Positions 17,770 to 26,609 are shown, counted from the first letter of the stretch. The stretch: 64,000 nt of DNA from Candidatus Dormiibacterota bacterium (GCA_003139695.1 PLJM01000017.1:212065-276064); one strand, 5' to 3'. The notes: a model not told the origin generated them from the letters alone. Translations and numbers: made by a program.

Positions 17770-18663
17770 TCAGCCTCCCATGATCTGTTCGGTGCCGAAG
17801 ATGCGCTGGTAAATGATCAGGGTCGCCAGCAGGCCCAGCATGAACACGAATGCCAGCGCAGCTGCCAGCGGATAGTTGATGTTGACCTCGAACTGCGTCT
17901 CGATCACGCGCCCGACCATCGTCGTGCCGACGCCCCCGAGCAGGTCCTGGTTGACGTAATCGGCCACCGCAGGGATGCCGGTCAGGAGCACGCCGGCGAA
18001 GACGCCGGGGACGGACAGTGGAAAGATCACCCGCCGAAACACCTCGAACTTGCTGGCGAAGAGGTCCTGGGCCGCCTCGACCAGGCCGCGGTCGATCTTC
18101 TCCAAAGATGCATAAACCGGCAGAAGCATGAACGGAAAGAACGTGTAGGCGAGGCCCCCGGTCACCGCCACGGGCGTGGCGAGCACCCGAAAGTCGTTGG
18201 GCAGCAGGTTCAATGATTTGAGGGGTCCAAACAGCACGCCGTTGTCGCTCAGGATCGTCTCCCACGCCAGTGTCCGGATCACGAATGAGACAAAAAAGGG
18301 CAGCAGCACGGCCAGAAGGTAAGACGACTTACGCGGGCCGGCGTGGAACGCGATCCAGTAGGCGGCTGGGTAGGCGACCAGGAGCGCCACGATGGTCGCC
18401 GAGCCGCCGTACTCGACCGCGTGGAGATACTGCTCGGAGTAGAGGTTGAAGCCGCGTGAGTAGTTGCCGAAGTTCCAGGTGAAGTCGAAGCCGCTGATAA
18501 AGTCACCAGACTCCAGCGACGTGATTGCAAGCGTGGCGATGGGCAAAAGGAAGAAGAGCAGCATCCAGCCGCTCCCTGGAAGGATGAGCAGGTAAGGCGC
18601 CAGCGCCCGGCGCCAGCGGGAGCCGAGCCATGGTCGCCTCGCAGCGTGTTCGCCGACCGCCAA
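17770..18663 (-). CDS. potB: Polyamine ABC transporter permease PotB-like
   Basis: This is a 297-residue integral membrane protein with an N-terminal helix (LLILPGSGWMLLFFLLPI) and the EAA loop segment VEAAQDLFASKFEVFRRVIFPLS, matching PotB-type importer permeases. The start used is TTG at 18661-18663. No strong Shine-Dalgarno is visible, so the N-terminus could differ by a few residues. It lies between the binding-protein gene and potC. Confidence 0.85.
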   Translation of the reverse strand: MAVGEHAARRPWLGSRWRRALAPYLLILPGSGWMLLFFLLPIATLAITSLESGDFISGFDFTWNFGNYSRGFNLYSEQYLHAVEYGGSATIVALLVAYPAAYWIAFHAGPRKSSYLLAVLLPFFVSFVIRTLAWETILSDNGVLFGPLKSLNLLPNDFRVLATPVAVTGGLAYTFFPFMLLPVYASLEKIDRGLVEAAQDLFASKFEVFRRVIFPLSVPGVFAGVLLTGIPAVADYVNQDLLGGVGTTMVGRVIETQFEVNINYPLAAALAFVFMLGLLATLIIYQRIFGTEQIMGG

Positions 18664-18701
18664 CTGTTGGCTACTTGCCCCCGGTCCTGCTCATGCTTCG
18701 A

Positions 18702-19973
18702 TCAGAGAACGACCGAGGTGAAGAGGTCCAGCCACTTGTTGGTCTCGTCCTTGTTGGCGAGCACCCGATAGTAGGACGTGTTTGCGAGCGTCTCTGCCGA
18801 CGGGAATATCAGGGGGCTCTGGGCGAGCTGCTGGAGCAGCGGCTGGTCGGCCTTCTTAGCTGCAGCCGCGTCCTGCTGGATGAACTGCTGTGCGCTCGGG
18901 ACGGGCGTGATGTATTCGATGGACTCGGCCATCGTGGCAGCGACCCTGGGCTGGTACACCCAGTTCATGTAGGTGATGGCATCGAGTGGGTGGGCGGCGC
19001 CCACTGGAATGGTCATGTTGTCGGTCCAGATAATCCCACCCTCCGAAGGGATGACGAACTTGAGGTCCTCGTTGCCTGCCGATAAGTTGGTCTGAAAGAT
19101 GTCGCCAGACCACGCCATGCTGAGCCAGGTGTCGCCTTTGCTCAGCGCATCGATGTAGCTCTGGTCGTAGTACTTGCGAACGATCCCGGCGGCTCGTTGC
19201 GCTTTCAGCTTGTCGGCCGCTTTCTGCCAATCGCTGGGGGTCGACGTCTCAGGCTTGATTCCGATTCCACGCAAGGTCAGGTTGCCGAGGTCCTGGGTTT
19301 CGCTGAACATTCCCACCTTGCCGGCGAACTTGGGGTCGAAGAGATCGTTGAAGCTCGTGATGTCACGTCCTGTCAATTTCGGGTTGTAGCCGATGCCGGT
19401 GAATCCGGACTGCCAGGGGATCGTGAACTTGTTGCCGGGGTCGAAGCCGCGAGCCAGAAGCCTGGGCGCCGCGTTCTGGTTGAAATTGCCAAGCTTCGAC
19501 GGGTCGAGCTCAGTAAGCCAGTTCTGCTCCATGTAGTTAGACAGGTAGATTCCGTTGGTGACGACGATGATGTCGTAGCCGATCGATTTTCCTAACAAGA
19601 GCTCGGGTGCAGCCTTGGCGAAGTAGGTGTTGTTGTCCAGGATTGGCTCGCTGTAGTTCACCTTGATGCCGGTCTCCTTGGTGAACTGCTCGAGGCTGGG
19701 ATACGTGGTCTTCCCTTTGGAGTCCGTGCCCGTATCGATGTAAAGCGGCCAGTTCGCGAAGTCGAGCACGCCGGCCTTGGTTGCCTTGTCCCAAACCCAG
19801 TTCGTGTGCGCCACGGTTGCGGGCTTGCTGCCGATGCCGCAGGCGGCCATGAATGCCGCCATGCTCACAGCGCCGGCTCCCTGCAGGGCCGTACGCCTCG
19901 TTATGCGTTTCTGTGTCAACCCGCGCAGAAAGGACGGGTCCATGTAGTAGGGAACCTCTTTGTCGGTGCTCAT
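18702..19973 (-). CDS. potD: Spermidine/putrescine-type substrate-binding lipoprotein PotD-like
   Basis: The 423-residue protein starts with a long n-region holding a twin-arginine motif (RITRRTALQGAG, R26-R27), a hydrophobic stretch and a lipobox-like FMAAC with Cys45. It is probably exported by Tat and lipid-anchored. The mature part shows the periplasmic binding protein pattern of PotD (for example VLDFANWPLYID near the start and the DAITYMNWVYQP segment). Bound ligand is inferred to be a polyamine from the potABC partners and the agmatinase gene; an agmatine or amino-acid-derived ligand is possible. Confidence 0.85.
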   Translation of the reverse strand: MSTDKEVPYYMDPSFLRGLTQKRITRRTALQGAGAVSMAAFMAACGIGSKPATVAHTNWVWDKATKAGVLDFANWPLYIDTGTDSKGKTTYPSLEQFTKETGIKVNYSEPILDNNTYFAKAAPELLLGKSIGYDIIVVTNGIYLSNYMEQNWLTELDPSKLGNFNQNAAPRLLARGFDPGNKFTIPWQSGFTGIGYNPKLTGRDITSFNDLFDPKFAGKVGMFSETQDLGNLTLRGIGIKPETSTPSDWQKAADKLKAQRAAGIVRKYYDQSYIDALSKGDTWLSMAWSGDIFQTNLSAGNEDLKFVIPSEGGIIWTDNMTIPVGAAHPLDAITYMNWVYQPRVAATMAESIEYITPVPSAQQFIQQDAAAAKKADQPLLQQLAQSPLIFPSAETLANTSYYRVLANKDETNKWLDLFTSVVL

Positions 19974-19982
19974 TCCTCTCCT

Positions 19983-21146
19983 CTAATCGTGTGGTTTCGG
20001 CTGAGCGGACGATTCCGCCTCGCCGACGGGGATGACGAATGTGTGCTGAGGCGCCCAGGCGAGGCGAACCGCATCACCCGGCTTGGCGACGGCGCCCCCT
20101 GTGGAGTTCCTGTCGAACGCGGTCATCTCCCGTCCTTCGGCGGTCTGGAAGAAGTACTGAAAGCTCACCCCTGCGAACACGGCGCTCCGTAGGGTAGCCG
20201 GTACGACATTCTGGGTTGCGGGCGGCTCGGTGCCGACGGGGAAGACCTGGATCTTCTCAGGGCGAACGCCAACACGCAGAGATTCGCCATCCTTCCGGTC
20301 CCGCTCGATCGGGATCCGAATCCTGACGCCATTCGCCAGCTCGACCTGGCCCCACCCGCTATCGGTTCCACGATAGGTCCCTTCGAGAAGATTGGAAGCG
20401 CCCAGGAACTCGGCCACGAAGACAGTCGCCGGACGCTCGTAGACGTCCTCGGGTCGCCCGAGCTGCTCGATCTTCCCGTTGTTCATGACCGCGATGCGGT
20501 CGGAAATGGTCATCGCCTCTTCCTGGTCGTGGGTCACGAACACGAAGGTGATACCCACCTCCTTTTGAATCCGCTTCAGCTCCAGCTGCATCTGCTTGCG
20601 GAGCTTGAGGTCGAGCGCCCCGAGCGGCTCGTCGAGGAGAAGCACCTGCGGTCGGTTGACCAGCGCCCGAGCCAGTGCGACTCGCTGCTGCTGACCTCCG
20701 GAAAGCTGCGAACGCCGGCGCTTCCCGTAACCCGCCAGGCTCACCAGCTCCAGCGCCTCCACCACGCGGCGCTCGACCTCTTTGGCCGGCACCCTCTTCC
20801 GACGAAGGCCGAAGGCGACGTTGTCGTAGACGCTGAGGTGCGGGAACAGCCCGTAGGACTGGAAAACGGTGTTGACGTTTCGCTTGTACGCGGGGAGGTC
20901 CGTCACGTCCTGCCCATCGAGCCGAACCATTCCCTCGCTTGGCATCTCGAAACCTCCGATCAGGCGGAGGGTCGTGGTTTTGCCGCAGCCCGATGGTCCC
21001 AGCATGCTGAAGAACTCACCGCGGCGGATCTCCAACGTGAGCCTGTCGACCGCCACCACGGAGCCAAAGCGCTTGACCACCTGGTCGAGAAAGACGACCG
21101 AATCGCCGTCCGCCGTCCGCGCCTGTTCTGGCGCCGGCTCGCTCAT
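19983..21146 (-). CDS. potA: Polyamine ABC transporter ATP-binding protein PotA-like
   Basis: This 387-residue ATPase has Walker A (GPSGCGKTT near residue 53), the signature LSGGQQQR, and Walker B LLLDEPLGALD followed by the H-loop FVTHDQEEA. A C-terminal TOBE-type domain of about 120 residues is typical of PotA and other importers of the spermidine/maltose class. It is the first gene of the operon. An inverted repeat CTGCA-tct-TGCAG at 21268-21280 in the 168-bp upstream region could be an operator. Confidence 0.9.
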   Translation of the reverse strand: MSEPAPEQARTADGDSVVFLDQVVKRFGSVVAVDRLTLEIRRGEFFSMLGPSGCGKTTTLRLIGGFEMPSEGMVRLDGQDVTDLPAYKRNVNTVFQSYGLFPHLSVYDNVAFGLRRKRVPAKEVERRVVEALELVSLAGYGKRRRSQLSGGQQQRVALARALVNRPQVLLLDEPLGALDLKLRKQMQLELKRIQKEVGITFVFVTHDQEEAMTISDRIAVMNNGKIEQLGRPEDVYERPATVFVAEFLGASNLLEGTYRGTDSGWGQVELANGVRIRIPIERDRKDGESLRVGVRPEKIQVFPVGTEPPATQNVVPATLRSAVFAGVSFQYFFQTAEGREMTAFDRNSTGGAVAKPGDAVRLAWAPQHTFVIPVGEAESSAQPKPHD

Positions 21147-21314
21147 CGATGTCGCACCGTTGGCCTCCTCGGGCTCGCATAGGTATTGCCGACAGGGACT
21201 GGCGACAGCGCCGAAGTACCCATAAGACCGGACCCGCGCGCGTGAGGCGGCGTGTCAGCGACCAATTCTGCATCTTGCAGAGGCGTGACAGCTACCCGCC
21301 AATAGGGCTGACCC

Positions 21315-23927
21315 CTAGCCGGTGTTCTGAAGACCGGCCGCCACGCCGTTGACTGTCAGAAGAAACAGCCTTTCCGCCAGCGCTCTCTCGCGCGCGCCGG
21401 ATCCTTTGGCTCGGAGCGCGCGCAGCGCTCTGAGCTGCAGGTGGGAGAGCGCGTCCACATATGGGTTGCGGAGCTCGATTGCCCACGAAAGCACCCTCCG
21501 ATCTTCCAGCAGTCGCTGGTGTCCAGTGACCGCAAGAACCTTCTCCTTGGTCAGCTCGTACTCGCGCAGCAGGAGCGCCGATAGGCTGGGGTTGGCCCCC
21601 AGGTCGAGGTAATGCTTCGCTATCTTCCGGTCCGTCTTGGCCAGGCTCATCTCGGCATTGTCGAGGAGCACGTTGAAGAGCGGCCACGAGGCGTATGCCT
21701 TCTTCAGCTCCTCGAGTGGCGCGGCCGCCAGGCCGCTTCCCAGGCCGTACCAGCCAGGCAGGTTGAGCCGCATCTGCGACCACGCGAACACCCACGGAAT
21801 GGCGCGAAGATCGTCGATGTCTCGGCCGGCGTGCCGCCGGGCGGGTCGGGACGCGATGCGCAGCCGGCTCAACTCCTCGATCGGGCTCACACCTGCAAAC
21901 CAGCTCGCAAATCCCTGGGCTTCGACGAGGGCAAGGTAGGCAGCGCGTGCCGCCCCGTCCACCTGTTGCGCGAGCCGCGCAAAGCGCTCTGCTGGAGGCC
22001 TCGCTCGCTTTCGGGCCGGCGGCGCCGAGGCCTCGAGCACTGCCGATGCCACCTGCTCGAGATGCCGGCGGGCAATCGCTTTGTTGCCGTACCTCGCAAA
22101 GATCACCTCGCCCTGCTCGGTGACCTTGAAGTGGCCGCCCACCGACCCGGGGGCCTGCGCGCGGACCGCTCGGTTGGCGGGGCCGCCGCCGCGACCCAGC
22201 GCCCCGCCCCGTCCATGGAAGAGCGTGAGGCGCAAGCCATGGCGTGCTGCCCATCGGGTCAGCTCCTCCTGCGCGCGATAAAGTGCCAAGGTAGCGGTGA
22301 GAGGGCCGACTTCTTTGGTCGAGTCGGAGTACCCGAGCATCACCTCAAGGCGCCGGCCGGAGCGGACGAGTCGACGGACGGGATTGAGCTTCAGCATCGC
22401 GTCCATCACCGAAGGCGACCCCCGAAGGTCGGCAACTGTTTCGAACAGCGGGATCACCTCGAGTGTCGGAGCGACGCCTCCGGTGGCATGGCCGGCCAAC
22501 TCGTAGACGGCAGCGATGTCGTGCACATCGCGTGTGAAGCTCACGACGTATCGCCGGCAAGCCTCAGGGCCAAAATCCGCCTGCAGCGCGGCGATCGCCC
22601 CCAGTGTGTCGAGCACCTCAATGGTGGTCGCCGACCGCGTGGCGCCTGCGCGCACCTCGGCGAGCGCGTGCGCATGGATGAGGCTGTGCTGGCGCACCTC
22701 CAGCTCGGCGAGATGAAACCCGAATGTCTCGGCCTGCCAGATCAGGTGCTGCAGCTCGCCGTACGCCAGGCGGACAGCGCCCGCGGCCGCCAGCGACGAT
22801 TGCACAGTCCTTAGGTCGTCGAGCAGGCTGGCCGCCCGCTCAAATTTCCGCCTCGCGTCCTTCATTCGTGTGGCTCGGATCCGGTCCGCGACATGAATCA
22901 GAAACTGTCGGTGCGGCTCGGATGGCGATCGCTTTTTGAGGTCGGCAAAGCGTTTCGGGTCGGCGGCGCGGAAGGCGGCAAGGCGCCGGCGCAACTTAGG
23001 GCTCGGGGGTGTCGTCGCCGCGTCGGCGGTGAGGGCACGGCCCACCCGATTGGTCGCGTTCTCCAGCGCAATCAGGACGTGCTCGGACTGGATCGGCAGC
23101 GTCGCGGCGGTCACCTCCGCGGTGATGTTGGCATTGCCGTCACGATCACCCCCGACCCAGCTTCCGAATCGGAGAAATGCCGGCGCGAGCGGGGGCCGCT
23201 GCCCCGAGTCGTTCGGGCCCAGAGCTCGGTCCAGCGCTCTATAGATCTCGGGCACAGCGAGGAACAGGGTCTCGTCGAAGACCGCCATGACCGAACGGAC
23301 CTCGTCGAGGGGCTGCACCTGCGTCGCGCGCAGCTGCCCTGTCCGCCAGAGAATGTCCACCTCCTCGACGAGCCGCCGTCTGGCCTCGGAACGCTCGCTT
23401 TCGGAACGGGTCGGATCGTCGAGCCGGTCCAGCTGCTCGCCGGCTCGACGGATGGCGGTCACCACGGCTCGCCGTCGAGCCTCCGTGGGATGCGCGGTGA
23501 AGACGGGGTGCACCTCGAAGTCGGCAAGGATCCGCTTCAGGCGTCGCGCACCGTGGCGTGACCTCAGCTCGGCGACAGTTGCCGCCAGTGACTCAGGCAT
23601 CGGCTTCGGCCCCTGGTCCCGCTCACGCAGGACTCTTGCGCGGTGATGCTCCTCGGCGAGGTTGGCGAGGTGGAAGTAGCACGCGAATGCCCGGGCGACA
23701 GCTGTCGCTCGGGACAGCGACCATGATGCAACCAGCTTCTCGGCCTGGCGTTCGTAAGCTGCCTCATCGCGCGCTCGGATCACCGAGCGTCTCAGAAGCT
23801 CGACGTCCCGCAGCAGCGCCGACCCGCCATATTCGGCGACGACCTGGCCGAGGATGTCCCCCAACATACGGATGTCGCGCCGAAGCGCAGGTGGTATTTC
23901 CTGACGGGCGGTGTCCCTACGGGTCAA
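21315..23927 (-). CDS. ppc: Phosphoenolpyruvate carboxylase
   Basis: Signature blocks of PEP carboxylase are clear: FTAHPTEA with the catalytic His in the N-terminal third, MLGYSDSTKEVG in the middle, LFHGRGGALGRGGGP, and FAWSQMRLNLPGWYGLG in the C-terminal third. The protein ends in LQNTG, the usual C-terminus. The enzyme makes oxaloacetate from PEP and bicarbonate. A TTG at 23925-23927 overlapping the citramalate synthase stop (TTGA) gives 870 residues, normal for the family; an ATG at 24014 would overlap cimA by 91 bp. It is probably coexpressed with cimA, which consumes pyruvate for isoleucine while PEP carboxylase feeds oxaloacetate. Confidence 0.93.
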   Translation of the reverse strand: MTRRDTARQEIPPALRRDIRMLGDILGQVVAEYGGSALLRDVELLRRSVIRARDEAAYERQAEKLVASWSLSRATAVARAFACYFHLANLAEEHHRARVLRERDQGPKPMPESLAATVAELRSRHGARRLKRILADFEVHPVFTAHPTEARRRAVVTAIRRAGEQLDRLDDPTRSESERSEARRRLVEEVDILWRTGQLRATQVQPLDEVRSVMAVFDETLFLAVPEIYRALDRALGPNDSGQRPPLAPAFLRFGSWVGGDRDGNANITAEVTAATLPIQSEHVLIALENATNRVGRALTADAATTPPSPKLRRRLAAFRAADPKRFADLKKRSPSEPHRQFLIHVADRIRATRMKDARRKFERAASLLDDLRTVQSSLAAAGAVRLAYGELQHLIWQAETFGFHLAELEVRQHSLIHAHALAEVRAGATRSATTIEVLDTLGAIAALQADFGPEACRRYVVSFTRDVHDIAAVYELAGHATGGVAPTLEVIPLFETVADLRGSPSVMDAMLKLNPVRRLVRSGRRLEVMLGYSDSTKEVGPLTATLALYRAQEELTRWAARHGLRLTLFHGRGGALGRGGGPANRAVRAQAPGSVGGHFKVTEQGEVIFARYGNKAIARRHLEQVASAVLEASAPPARKRARPPAERFARLAQQVDGAARAAYLALVEAQGFASWFAGVSPIEELSRLRIASRPARRHAGRDIDDLRAIPWVFAWSQMRLNLPGWYGLGSGLAAAPLEELKKAYASWPLFNVLLDNAEMSLAKTDRKIAKHYLDLGANPSLSALLLREYELTKEKVLAVTGHQRLLEDRRVLSWAIELRNPYVDALSHLQLRALRALRAKGSGARERALAERLFLLTVNGVAAGLQNTG

Positions 23928-25549
23928 GTTTTCCGGCTGGTCTTCGTGAGCTGGGCGTACTCGAACGAGTCGACGAGAGCCGCCAGCGACGCTTCGATGA
24001 TGTTGCTCGAGCAACCCACCGTCGTCCAGCGCCGCAGTCCCCGCCCGGACTCGATGAGCACCCTCGTCGTTGCGGCAGTACCCGCGGCGCTGTCCAGGAT
24101 GCGCACTTTGTAGTCGTGAAGGCCAACGCCTCTGAGGCTTGGAAAACGGGGGCTTAGCGCTTTGCGGAGCGCCGCATCCAGCGCGTTCACCGGACCGTTG
24201 CCAGACGCCGCCGTGTGATAGACCGTGCCGCCCACCTCGACCTTCACCGTCGCCTCCGCATGCACCGTGTCACCGTCCTTGCGCACCATCGTGGTGAAGT
24301 CAGCCACCTTCCACGGCGCCTCATAACCGGGCTGCAAGCGGCGCAGGAGCATCTCGAAAGAAGCATCGGCTGCTTCATATGAATAGCCCTGGTGCTCGAG
24401 CTCCTTGAGGTGCTGCACGAGCCATCTCGTGTGGGGGTCGTTGCGATCCAGCTCCAGACCGAACTCGCGGGCCTTCGCGAGGATGTTGCCCCGACCCGAA
24501 AGCTCGGAGACCAGGACGTGTGGCTCGTTGCCGACCAGGCCCGGGTCGATGTGCTGGTAGGCATCGCTGTGCTTCAGCACGGCGGCCACATGCTGGCCTC
24601 CTTTGTGGGCGAAGGCGCCGTATCCGACGTAAGGCTGCTGCAGGGGCAACTCGAGGTTCGCGATCTCGGCCACCGTTCGCGAGAGATCCGTGGACCGCGC
24701 GAGCGAGTCCGACTCGAGCGCCTCGATCCCCAGCTTGAGGACGAGGTTCGCGACGACCGAAACCAGGTTGGCGTTACCGCACCGCTCGCCGTATCCGTTG
24801 ATCGTACCCTGCACCATGTCCGCTCCGGCGGCGACGCCCTCGAGCGTGTTGGCGACGGCCAGCTCGCAGTCGTTGTGGCAATGGATGCCGATGCCAACAG
24901 GCCCGTCGAGCTCGCCAAGCCCGCGGCGCATTGCCTCAACTCCTGCGCGAATCTCACGCGGGAGGCTGCCCCCGTTGGTGTCGCAGAGGACGACCCAGCT
25001 CGCGCCTGCGCGAGCCGCCTCGAGGCAAGCCTCGATCGCGTACTCGGCGTCCCTTGCGAAGCCGTCGAAGAAGTGCTCGGCGTCGAAGATGACCTCTTTG
25101 CCCAGCGCGATCCCATAAGCCACCGACTCTCGGATCATCGCGAGGTTCTCATTTGGTGTCGTTCCAAGCACTGCGCTCACCTGCCACGTGTCGCTCTTGC
25201 CGACCAGAGTCCATGTAGTCGCCCCGCTCTCGGCCAGCGCTTTGATGTTGGGATCGTCCTCGCACGTCCCGCCGGCGCGGCGGGTGGCGCCGAAAGCCGC
25301 CAACTTGGCGCGCTTCAGCGGGTGGGCCAGCAGGGTGGCGAAGAGTTCCTCGTCCTTCGGGTTCGACCCGGGGAAGCCGCCCTCCACGTAATCGAAGCCG
25401 AGCCCGTCCAGAGCGCGGGCGATGCGCACCTTGTCCGCTGCCGAAAAGGAGACGGCAGGGCCCTGGGCGCCGTCGCGCAGCGTGGTGTCGTACACCACGA
25501 CGCGCCTCGCGGCGCCTTTGGTATGGGTGGATACGGCTGGTCTAGGCAT
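23924..25549 (-). CDS. cimA: (R)-citramalate synthase
   Basis: The 541-residue protein has the alpha-isopropylmalate/homocitrate synthase signature VYDTTLRDGAQGPAVSF and the metal-binding HCHNDCELA block. GGFPGSNPKDEEL is typical of the CimA branch rather than LeuA. A C-terminal LeuA-dimer regulatory domain follows (GNGPVNALDAALRKAL, and the C-terminal GRGLRRWTTVGCSSNIIEAS). It condenses pyruvate and acetyl-CoA to citramalate, the first step of the threonine-independent isoleucine route, and the regulatory domain would bind isoleucine. The ATG at 25547-25549 directly follows a terminator-like hairpin whose right arm holds the GGAGG ribosome-binding site, so expression is probably controlled by attenuation (see the leader entries). 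Confidence 0.92.
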   Translation of the reverse strand: MPRPAVSTHTKGAARRVVVYDTTLRDGAQGPAVSFSAADKVRIARALDGLGFDYVEGGFPGSNPKDEELFATLLAHPLKRAKLAAFGATRRAGGTCEDDPNIKALAESGATTWTLVGKSDTWQVSAVLGTTPNENLAMIRESVAYGIALGKEVIFDAEHFFDGFARDAEYAIEACLEAARAGASWVVLCDTNGGSLPREIRAGVEAMRRGLGELDGPVGIGIHCHNDCELAVANTLEGVAAGADMVQGTINGYGERCGNANLVSVVANLVLKLGIEALESDSLARSTDLSRTVAEIANLELPLQQPYVGYGAFAHKGGQHVAAVLKHSDAYQHIDPGLVGNEPHVLVSELSGRGNILAKAREFGLELDRNDPHTRWLVQHLKELEHQGYSYEAADASFEMLLRRLQPGYEAPWKVADFTTMVRKDGDTVHAEATVKVEVGGTVYHTAASGNGPVNALDAALRKALSPRFPSLRGVGLHDYKVRILDSAAGTAATTRVLIESGRGLRRWTTVGCSSNIIEASLAALVDSFEYAQLTKTSRKT

Positions 25550-25582
25550 AAAAAAACCTCCGGGCCTTTTGTGGCCGGGAGG
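25550..25582 (-). terminator. Attenuator hairpin directly before cimA
   Basis: Read on the minus strand, CCTCCCGGCC (25582-25573), loop ACAAAA, then GGCCCGGAGG (25566-25557) form a stem with nine of ten pairs, immediately followed by seven T residues (25556-25550) and the cimA ATG. This is an intrinsic terminator placed just before the coding region. The right arm also contains GGAGG, the only good ribosome-binding site for cimA, so the same hairpin would block translation. The left arm region GACCTCCC (25584-25577) can alternatively pair with GGGAGGTC (25625-25618) inside the leader peptide gene, making an antiterminator of eight G/C-rich pairs. Confidence 0.72.
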
Positions 25583-25606
25583 TCCTGCGACGTCAGCGGA
25601 GTGCGC

Positions 25607-25663
25607 TTAAGTCTCACGACCTCCCCAGGCAATTCCGATGATCGCGACGCGCGACTTTGACAT
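25607..25663 (-). CDS. Putative isoleucine leader peptide of cimA (18 residues)
   Basis: An 18-codon reading frame, MSKSRVAIIGIAWGGRET, ends at TAA 25609-25607 about 60 nt before cimA. It holds three Ile codons in four positions (ATC ATC GGA ATT), plus Val and Ala, just ahead of the GGGAGGTC antiterminator arm. A ribosome stalled at the first Ile codons would leave that arm free. One that reaches the stop codon would cover it and let the terminator form. Isoleucine is the end product of the citramalate pathway. There is no Shine-Dalgarno, but a -10-like TAGGCT lies 8 nt before the ATG, suggesting a leaderless transcript. This is inference from layout. Confidence 0.62.
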   Translation of the reverse strand: MSKSRVAIIGIAWGGRET

Positions 25664-25671
25664 CGCAGCCA

Positions 25672-25677
25672 AGCCTA
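25672..25677 (-). promoter_or_regulatory. -10 element for the cimA leader transcript
   Basis: TAGGCT on the minus strand lies 8 nt upstream of the leader-peptide ATG, so transcription would start at or next to that codon. No convincing -35 hexamer is visible at 17 bp spacing. Confidence 0.4.
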
Positions 25678-25709
25678 GAGCATTGCGGGCCGAGATAGCC
25701 TGGGTGCCG

Positions 25710-25776
25710 CCAACAAAATCTGATGGGTATTGTTGGGGCCAAACGAACAGGGTGCCTTCATTGGGAAGACCAACAA
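25710..25776. promoter_or_regulatory. Repeated CCAACAA half-sites between cimA leader and aquaporin gene
   Basis: CCAACAA at 25710-25716 and its complement TTGTTGG at 25730-25736 form an inverted repeat with a 13-bp spacer, and a third CCAACAA occurs at 25770-25776. They lie in the divergent promoter region between the cimA leader and the aquaporin-family gene and could be a regulator-binding site. No regulator gene is adjacent. Confidence 0.3.
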
Positions 25777-25817
25777 GGTGGCTGCGCAGTGTGAATCAAC
25801 CGGGAGTTGGAGACGCG

Positions 25818-26609
25818 ATGTATTCACTACCTCAGCGGGCGTTGGCCGAGTGTTTTGGAACAGCAGCACTGGTCCTCGTGGGACCGGGTTCGGTGATCGC
25901 GACCCTGACCCTTGCGGGCAAGGCAGTACCAGTGATGACAGAGTCCGACCTACTGGGTATCAGCTTTGCGTTCGGTTTCATCATCATGGCCCTCGTTTAC
26001 GCCATCGGCAAGGTGTCTGGCTGTCACATCAACCCAGCAGTGACATTCGCCCTCGCCGTCACCAAACGAATGCCATGGAAGGACGTGCCTGTCTACTTGA
26101 TCTCCCAATACATCGGAGCGGTGATCGGCGCCTTCGGCGTCTGGGGCGTATTCGGCGCAAACGCAGTGACCCTTGGCATGGGCCAGACTCATTTTGCGGC
26201 CGATGCCTCGACGAGCTACTACTTCCAGGCCGTGCTCGCCGAAGCGCTGGGGACAGGCCTGCTCATCTTCGCGATCCTCGGCGTCGTCGACTCCCGCTCG
26301 CCAGGGATGCTGGCCGGCATAGTGATCGGAGGCTCTGTGGTCGCGATCATCCTCGTGTTCAGTCCTGTGACCGGCGCCTCGCTTAATCCAGCACGTGCAT
26401 TCGGCCCGGAGCTGGTGCAGGCAATAGCGGGAGGCGCCACTTTCTGGACCGAGTACGTCCCCGTCTATCTGGTCCCCGGCTTGGTGGGTGCGGCTGGCGC
26501 GGCATTCCTGTACGACTTCCTGGCCAATCCGAAGCTGGTTGAGGAACCGGTCATCGAAGCCGTAAGCCACGGCGACGCGATCACGGCAGATTCACGGCAA
26601 CTGCCCTAG
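25818..26609 (+). CDS. MIP-family channel (aquaporin/glycerol facilitator)
   Basis: The 263-residue membrane protein has the two NPA boxes of the major intrinsic protein family, HINPAVTFA and SLNPARAFG, each in its half-membrane loop, with six hydrophobic helices in an inverted repeat. Length and the AEALGTGLLIF segment before the fifth helix fit aquaporins of the AqpZ/archaeal AqpM type; water versus small solutes such as glycerol cannot be decided. ATG 25818 is chosen because GGAG lies 5 nt upstream and MYSLPQRALAECFGT is a normal N-terminus; upstream in-frame starts would add unrelated sequence. Confidence 0.88.
   Translation: MYSLPQRALAECFGTAALVLVGPGSVIATLTLAGKAVPVMTESDLLGISFAFGFIIMALVYAIGKVSGCHINPAVTFALAVTKRMPWKDVPVYLISQYIGAVIGAFGVWGVFGANAVTLGMGQTHFAADASTSYYFQAVLAEALGTGLLIFAILGVVDSRSPGMLAGIVIGGSVVAIILVFSPVTGASLNPARAFGPELVQAIAGGATFWTEYVPVYLVPGLVGAAGAAFLYDFLANPKLVEEPVIEAVSHGDAITADSRQLP

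Noticed and set aside
16901..18265. Upstream extension of the potC frame to 18265
   Set aside because: It overlaps potB in another frame and has no membrane-protein pattern before 17767; a TTG after GGAGG at 17767 explains the start.
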